Assembly (NCBI GenBank): GCA_002413455.1
Contig: DHXA01000121.1
Span: 1-10,605 of the forward strand
Reading direction: 5' to 3'
DNA from: Rhodanobacter sp. UBA5168
GTDB lineage: Bacteria; Pseudomonadota; Gammaproteobacteria; Xanthomonadales; Rhodanobacteraceae
Length of the DNA: 10,605 nt
Positions within the stretch are counted from its first letter, which is position 1. Every line of letters starts with the position of its first letter. Under the pieces are notes generated by a model, which saw nothing but the letters and a program-made list of their open reading frames with translations, did not search any database and was not told the origin of the DNA. The position numbers and the translations under genes are program-made. Positions 7,491 to 10,605 of the stretch are shown piece by piece.

Positions 7491-7571
7491 TTACTGCGAA
7501 ACGCACATCACGGTCATCGTCAAAGCAAAGGCACCCACGATCAGGGTCATGTCGAGAGTCGTGTTTCGCAT
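7491..7571 (-). CDS. Putative 26-residue single-pass membrane peptide
   Basis: A very short open frame from ATG at 7571 to TAA at 7491. The peptide starts MRNTTLDM and continues with a hydrophobic stretch (residues 9-23, including LIVGAFALTMTVMC), ending in VSQ. One basic residue before and none after the hydrophobic core would suit a small inner-membrane peptide with its N-terminus inside. AGAAGG lies seven bases before the ATG, an acceptable ribosome site, and an in-frame stop (TAA, minus strand at 7617-7619) lies upstream so this is not the end of a longer gene. It is located between the S8 protease stop (7672) and the secreted repeat protein start (7458), 32 bases from the latter, in the same direction. 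Too short to be sure by sequence alone; no family recognised. It could instead be a short leader peptide for the next gene. Confidence 0.5.
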   Translation of the reverse strand: MRNTTLDMTLIVGAFALTMTVMCVSQ

Positions 7572-7671
7572 GAGGACGCCTTCTGCCTGCGGTGGATCCG
7601 AGGCTTGCCAGGTCCATTACGCCCGGGACCCCAGAATCCTTCCCTGCGGTCGAGTCGCGTTCGGAATGCGT

Positions 7672-8940
7672 TCAGGGAGAAAGCAGACCGTAACCGTAAC
7701 GTGCATCGCGGCCTGGAGGCCCGAGGTCGCGGGCCATGGTGGCCAGGCGCTGCAGGATCTGCGCGGCCGCGCCCCGGCGCGGCGCGTCCAGCAACTGGGC
7801 GGCCCTTCGCGCCACGATCGGCGCCGCGAATGACGTGCCGCGCAACGCGTCACGGCCGCGTCCGACCACGCCGGATGCGCAGAAAGCCACCTGGTCGCCG
7901 CTGCCGGACTCGGGTAGCACCCGATCGTGCTCGTCGACCCCGCTGACGCCGATCACACCGGGGTAGGCCGCCGGGAACAACGGCGGCGCCGCGGGTCCGT
8001 CGTTGCCGACCGCGCTGACCAGCACATGGCCACGCGCGATCATCGCCTGCACCGCGCGTGCGAGCACCGGATTGTCCGGGCCGACCAGGCTGATGTTGAT
8101 CACCGCCACGCGCTCGCGCGCCATCCACGCTAGCGCTTCCACCAGGCTCGAAGTGGCGCCGCCGACTTTATCGGCGCACCACAGGTCCGCTGCGTATAGC
8201 GTGTCGGGATCGCCATCGACGAGGCGTGCGGCCACCGCGGTGCCATGCCTCGACACAGTCGCCGTCATGCAGCCATGTTGCTTGATGCGTGCGCGTGCCA
8301 GTGCCGGATCGGCCGGGTTCACGCCGCCATCGATCAGTCCGACGCGTCGCGGCGTGGCGCCGGATGGCCCAGTCGCCGACGCGTCGCCCTGGCGGAGATT
8401 GCCGCCACCCGCGGACAGGTAGAGATGCTGGTAGGCGAAGGCGACTTTCGGCGCCGCCTGCTGCAGCGCCTGCAGCGCTTCGATCTCGCTGCGTCCACGC
8501 GTGTCGTGCAGGACCACCATATCCAGCCCCAGCGTCGCGTCCGCCGACGCCTGACTGTCTGCGGTGAATCCCTGTGCCTGCACTGCATGAAGTTGCTCGC
8601 CCGAAAGACCCAGCGCGAGGAATTCACCACGCAGCACCGGCTCGCCTTGAGCATCCACCGTCACCCGCCCGGGTTCCTCGCGCAGCAAGATATCGATCTG
8701 CGACTGCCGCGTGACGGCCGGCGTCTCGTGCCGCAGATCGTCGACGTGCTGTGTCGCCGCAGCCGGAAGCGTAACGGGCACGCGGGGCATGGCGGGCATG
8801 CCGCCGCCGCGGGGAACATGCACGTCGGGCAAACCCCGCGGCGGACCGCGCAGCTGTGCCCGCGCAGGCGCCGTAACGCCCATGACCAGCGCGACCGACA
8901 GCAAGGGAATCAGCATGGAAATCGGGCGCTGTATCGGCAT
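7672..8940 (-). CDS. Secreted S8 (subtilisin-family) serine protease
   Basis: A subtilase expected to act outside the cytoplasm. The catalytic triad is visible: D204 in RVGLIDGGVN, H232 in SRHGTAVAA and S370 in RGTSFAAP, with oxyanion-hole N313 in SAVGNDGPAAPP. The 422 residues comprise a signal peptide (cleavage near ARA-QLRG, residue 29), a Pro/Gly/Met-rich linker (30-62), a propeptide-like region (about 80-175, with GEFLALGLSGEQLHAVQAQGF) and the protease domain (about 198-422) ending immediately after the last helix, with no C-terminal extension or barrel. Cysteines are C224, C255 and C354. Two starts are possible: 8940 (used here, giving a basic residue before the hydrophobic core) or the in-frame ATG at 8916 (residue 9); neither has a clear Shine-Dalgarno. 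The gene is divergent from an ECF sigma/anti-sigma pair, a neighbourhood I associate with this protease type in other proteobacteria. Substrate unknown. Confidence 0.9.
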   Translation of the reverse strand: MPIQRPISMLIPLLSVALVMGVTAPARAQLRGPPRGLPDVHVPRGGGMPAMPRVPVTLPAAATQHVDDLRHETPAVTRQSQIDILLREEPGRVTVDAQGEPVLRGEFLALGLSGEQLHAVQAQGFTADSQASADATLGLDMVVLHDTRGRSEIEALQALQQAAPKVAFAYQHLYLSAGGGNLRQGDASATGPSGATPRRVGLIDGGVNPADPALARARIKQHGCMTATVSRHGTAVAARLVDGDPDTLYAADLWCADKVGGATSSLVEALAWMARERVAVINISLVGPDNPVLARAVQAMIARGHVLVSAVGNDGPAAPPLFPAAYPGVIGVSGVDEHDRVLPESGSGDQVAFCASGVVGRGRDALRGTSFAAPIVARRAAQLLDAPRRGAAAQILQRLATMARDLGPPGRDARYGYGLLSP

Positions 8941-8968
8941 GGCGGGACCGGCCGGTAGTCAGGGGTTG

Positions 8969-8982
8969 CAATGCTAGCATTG
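8969..8982. promoter_or_regulatory. 14-bp perfect palindrome in the divergent sigma/protease gap
   Basis: CAATGCTAGCATTG is its own reverse complement. It lies in the 107-base gap between the protease start (8940) and the sigma-factor start (9048), 28 bases from the protease and 65 from the sigma gene. It overlaps a weak plus-strand promoter candidate, TTGCAA (8966-8971) with TTTACG (8989-8994) 17 bases later. A dimeric regulator binding here could act on both directions. Family of the regulator unknown. Confidence 0.4.
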
Positions 8983-9047
8983 GCGCACTTTACGCTCCCG
9001 AACCGCGCCGTTGCTCGCGAGGGAAGGAATCGTCCCCTTCAAACGTA

Positions 9048-9551
9048 ATGGAAAAGCGATACGTGGATCCGAGTCAGGTCGTGCGCGAAGGATTGATCCC
9101 GCTACTGCCGCGTCTGCGCCGCCTTGCGAGGGCGTTGACGGGACAGGTCGATGATGCCGACGACCTGCTGCAGATCGTGCTGGAGCGCGCCATGACTCGG
9201 GCGGCGCAATGGCGACCGGATGCTGCGCTGGACAAGTGGGTGTTCGCGATCGCGCGGAACGCCTGGCGGGACGAGCTGCGCGCCCGCGGAAGATCGCAAC
9301 GCCTGTTTGCAGGCGAGGAAGCCGGTGTCATGGCTGCCGACGGAAACAGTGGGCCCGCGCAGAAGCTGGAGCTGGCAGCGGCACTGGTGGCACTGCCGCC
9401 GGATCATCGCGAAGTGGTGGCCCTGGTGCTGGTCGAGGGCTTGTCGTACAGCGAAGCCGCCGAGCTGCTGCAGGTCCCGGTGGGAACCGTCACCAGCCGC
9501 CTGGCGCGTGCTCGCGCCGCTCTGCAGTCTTATCTTGGAAACGACGCATGA
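9048..9551 (+). CDS. ECF-type RNA polymerase sigma factor
   Basis: A 167-residue alternative sigma factor that would direct RNA polymerase to a specific set of promoters once released from its anti-sigma factor. Seen: sigma region 2 (about 16-82) with the DDADDLLQIVLERAM helix and WVFAIARNAWRDELRAR; a short variable linker (about 83-104); and sigma region 4 (about 106-162) with ALPPDHREVVALVLVEGLSYSEAAELL followed by the recognition helix VPVGTVTSRLARARAAL. There is no sigma region 1 or 3, which defines the ECF group. Its stop codon overlaps the start of the anti-sigma gene by ATGA, so the two are translationally coupled. No Shine-Dalgarno is close to the ATG (GGGAAGGAA at 9021-9029 ends 18 bases away), suggesting weak or leaderless initiation; no better in-frame start exists upstream. 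A typical autoregulated ECF promoter (GGAAC type) was not found in the gap. Confidence 0.93.
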   Translation: MEKRYVDPSQVVREGLIPLLPRLRRLARALTGQVDDADDLLQIVLERAMTRAAQWRPDAALDKWVFAIARNAWRDELRARGRSQRLFAGEEAGVMAADGNSGPAQKLELAAALVALPPDHREVVALVLVEGLSYSEAAELLQVPVGTVTSRLARARAALQSYLGNDA

Positions 9552-10297
9552 ACCTGATCGACGACGACACATTGCAGGCTTACGTGGACGGCGAGCTCGA
9601 CGCGACAAACACCGCACGAATCGATGCCGCGCTGGCGCACGACGATCTGCTTCGACGCCGCGTGCAGCAGTCGCGCGCCCTGAGCGCACAGTTGAGGGCC
9701 GCGTTCGACCCGGTGCTAGACGAGCCGGTGCCGGCGCGCCTGTCCGCACTGTTGCAGCCGACACCTCCGCGAGCATCGATACCGGCGACACCGTTGGCCC
9801 GGGCTGCAGGCCGGCGGGGATTCGGCGCGGGTCGGCACCGCGCGTCCCGCCGCTGGTGGAAGCCGGTCGCGGCAGCGACCGCGTCGGTCGCGGTGCTGGC
9901 CGTAACGCTGTGGTGGCATGCCGGCGGAGCACTGCTGCACGACGACCGGCAATACGCCACGGCTCCCTTGTCCGATGCGCTCGACCGGGCACTGGCGAGT
10001 GAACCGGACCCACATGCCTCGGTCGGCATCGGCCTGAGTTTCCGCAGTACCGACGGACGCATCTGCCGCACCTTCATCGATCGCGCCAAGCCGACGCTGG
10101 CCGGCCTGGCTTGCCATGACGATGCGGGCTGGCGGCTTTCCGTACTCACGGCAGCCAAAAAACCCGAAGAAGGCGAACTGCGGCAAGCCGCCAGCGGCAT
10201 GCCCCCCGCCGTCCAGGCAGCGGTCGACGCGCGCATCCGCGGCGAAGCCTTCGACGCTCGGCAAGAGCGCGCGGCGCGCGATGCCGGCTGGCGCTAG
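9548..10297 (+). CDS. Membrane anti-sigma factor
   Basis: The probable inhibitor of the sigma factor encoded just before it, holding it at the inner membrane until a signal arrives. The 249 residues show a cytoplasmic N-terminal domain (about 1-65, with DDTLQAYVDGELDATNTARIDAAL, the opening typical of proteobacterial anti-sigma proteins), a basic Pro/Arg-rich linker (70-102), one membrane segment (about 104-123, starting RRWWKPVAAATASVAVLAV) and a periplasmic domain (125-249). The N-terminal domain has no Cys and no HxxxCxxC, so it is not the zinc-binding kind. The periplasmic part has exactly two cysteines, C173 and C189, which could form a disulfide. The ATG at 9548 is chosen because it overlaps the sigma stop (ATGA) and begins the conserved N-terminus; the open frame continues far upstream only as an overlap with the sigma gene. 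Confidence 0.88.
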   Translation: MNLIDDDTLQAYVDGELDATNTARIDAALAHDDLLRRRVQQSRALSAQLRAAFDPVLDEPVPARLSALLQPTPPRASIPATPLARAAGRRGFGAGRHRASRRWWKPVAAATASVAVLAVTLWWHAGGALLHDDRQYATAPLSDALDRALASEPDPHASVGIGLSFRSTDGRICRTFIDRAKPTLAGLACHDDAGWRLSVLTAAKKPEEGELRQAASGMPPAVQAAVDARIRGEAFDARQERAARDAGWR

Positions 10298-10373
10298 GAA
10301 TGCTCTGATCCTCAACGCAGGGGTTGAGAAAACAACCGCCGTTTGAAGCGGGCGCGGGGATACCGGCGACCTA

Positions 10374-10403
10374 TTGACTACAGATGTAGTCAGGGCGTAC
10401 CGT
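10374..10403 (+). promoter_or_regulatory. Promoter candidate for the BlaI-type repressor gene
   Basis: A minus-35 box TTGACT (10374-10379) is a good sigma-70 match; 18 bases later TACCGT (10398-10403) is a weak minus-10. The minus-35 box overlaps the first operator and the minus-10 overlaps the second, so repressor binding would block polymerase. The start point would fall near 10410, about 25 bases before the ATG. Confidence 0.5.
10376..10391. promoter_or_regulatory. BlaI/MecI-type operator 1
   Basis: GACTACAGATGTAGTC is an inverted repeat with seven-base arms (GACTACA/TGTAGTC) around a two-base centre. The core TACA-nn-TGTA is the classic recognition sequence of BlaI/MecI/CopY-family repressors, and such a repressor gene starts 45 bases downstream. 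It overlaps the minus-35 box. Confidence 0.85.
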
Positions 10404-10426
10404 GACTACATCTGTAGTCACGGTAC
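10397..10426. promoter_or_regulatory. BlaI/MecI-type operator 2 (30-bp dyad)
   Basis: The core GACTACATCTGTAGTC (10404-10419) is the reverse complement of operator 1. Here the dyad is extended perfectly to 14-base arms (GTACCGTGACTACA and its complement) around a central TC, from 10397 to 10426. Centre-to-centre distance to operator 1 is 28 bases. The site lies over the presumed transcription start, ending 10 bases before the repressor ATG. Confidence 0.85.
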
Positions 10427-10435
10427 TACCCAGCC

Positions 10436-10605
10436 ATGTCCAAACCTTCCATCGGCGATCAGGAGCTGGCGCTCCTTCACTATCTGGCCGAACACGGCGG
10501 CGCCTCCGTCGGCGAGGTGGCCAGCGGCTTCGGCGAGCCACGCGGCCTGGCCCGCTCCACTGTGCTGACCATGATGGAACGCCTGCGCGGCAAGGGCTAT
10601 CTGAA
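10436..10605 (+). CDS. BlaI/MecI/CopY-family transcriptional repressor, N-terminal part
   Basis: The window ends inside this gene; 56 complete codons are visible. They form the start of a winged-helix repressor: MSKPSIGDQELALLHYLAEH, a middle helix with ASVGEVASGFGEP, and the recognition region RSTVLTMMERLRGKGYL, which closely follows the BlaI/MecI pattern (TTVLTxLxRLxxKG). Family members bind TACA-nn-TGTA operators as dimers and are inactivated by cleavage by a BlaR1/MecR1-type membrane metalloprotease. Two such operators lie just upstream, strongly suggesting autorepression. No clear Shine-Dalgarno precedes the ATG (ACTACCCAGCC). In Xanthomonadales such regulators often control genes unrelated to beta-lactamase, so a resistance role should not be assumed; the expected partner gene is outside the window. 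Confidence 0.9.
   Translation, partial: MSKPSIGDQELALLHYLAEHGGASVGEVASGFGEPRGLARSTVLTMMERLRGKGYL

Larger units (their letters stand above)
10298..10435 (+). other. Intergenic region between anti-sigma and the BlaI-type repressor gene
   Basis: The first half holds only a weak hairpin, CTCAAC (10311-10316) with GTTGAG (10323-10328), which has six base pairs and no T tract, so a terminator after the anti-sigma gene is uncertain; a competing stem GGTTG/CAACC overlaps it. The second half (10374-10426) holds a promoter candidate and two operators listed separately. No short gene is supported. Confidence 0.5.

Noticed and set aside
6547..7833. A 428-codon plus-strand frame opposite the repeat protein, peptide and protease end
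   Set aside because: It has no domain or good ribosome site and spans several well-supported minus-strand genes and their gaps.
9209..9547. An upstream extension of the anti-sigma frame
   Set aside because: It lies wholly within the sigma-factor gene and reads as Arg/Gly-rich sequence; the ATGA overlap at 9548 gives the expected coupled start.

Overview
The window is GC-rich, mostly coding DNA. It looks like a gammaproteobacterium of the Xanthomonadales, most plausibly Rhodanobacteraceae (Rhodanobacter/Dyella-like). That placement is an inference from the style of the proteins: a class I ribonucleotide reductase with a short R2 and a CEACQ-ended R1, and a large Oar-type TonB-dependent receptor. 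No rRNA, tRNA, transposase, integrase or CRISPR array was found.

Layout. (1) Positions 1-2080, plus strand: the 3' part of nrdA, a 74-residue KTSC-like protein and nrdB, in a tight probable operon making deoxyribonucleotides. (2) Positions 2081-2350: a 270-base leader without a convincing gene. (3) Positions 2351-5593, plus strand: a 1080-residue Oar-like TonB-dependent receptor. It is convergent with the next block, and a perfect 11-bp-stem hairpin lies between them at 5684-5710. (4) Positions 5749-8940, minus strand, in order of transcription: a secreted subtilisin-family (S8) serine protease; a previously unmarked 26-codon membrane peptide; a secreted Thr-rich protein with a His/Pro-rich hexapeptide-repeat tail; and an outer-membrane beta-barrel of the MetA-pathway/transporter type. 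(5) Positions 9048-10297, plus strand, divergent from the protease: an ECF sigma factor and its membrane anti-sigma factor, with ATGA overlap. A 14-bp perfect palindrome sits in the 107-base divergent gap. (6) Positions 10298-10605: an intergenic region with two BlaI/MecI-type operators, then the start of a BlaI-family repressor cut by the window end.

How the genes may work together. NrdA and NrdB form ribonucleotide reductase. The sigma/anti-sigma pair with the divergent S8 protease looks like an envelope-stress or surface-remodelling module. The three small or exported products behind the protease (membrane peptide, repeat protein, barrel) all face the envelope and could be its regulon, but nothing in the sequence proves co-transcription. 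The BlaI-type repressor very likely controls itself through the double operator just upstream. Its usual partner, a BlaR1/M56 membrane sensor protease, would be expected beyond the window.

The least explained part is 6613-7671: the hexapeptide-repeat secreted protein and the tiny peptide upstream of it.
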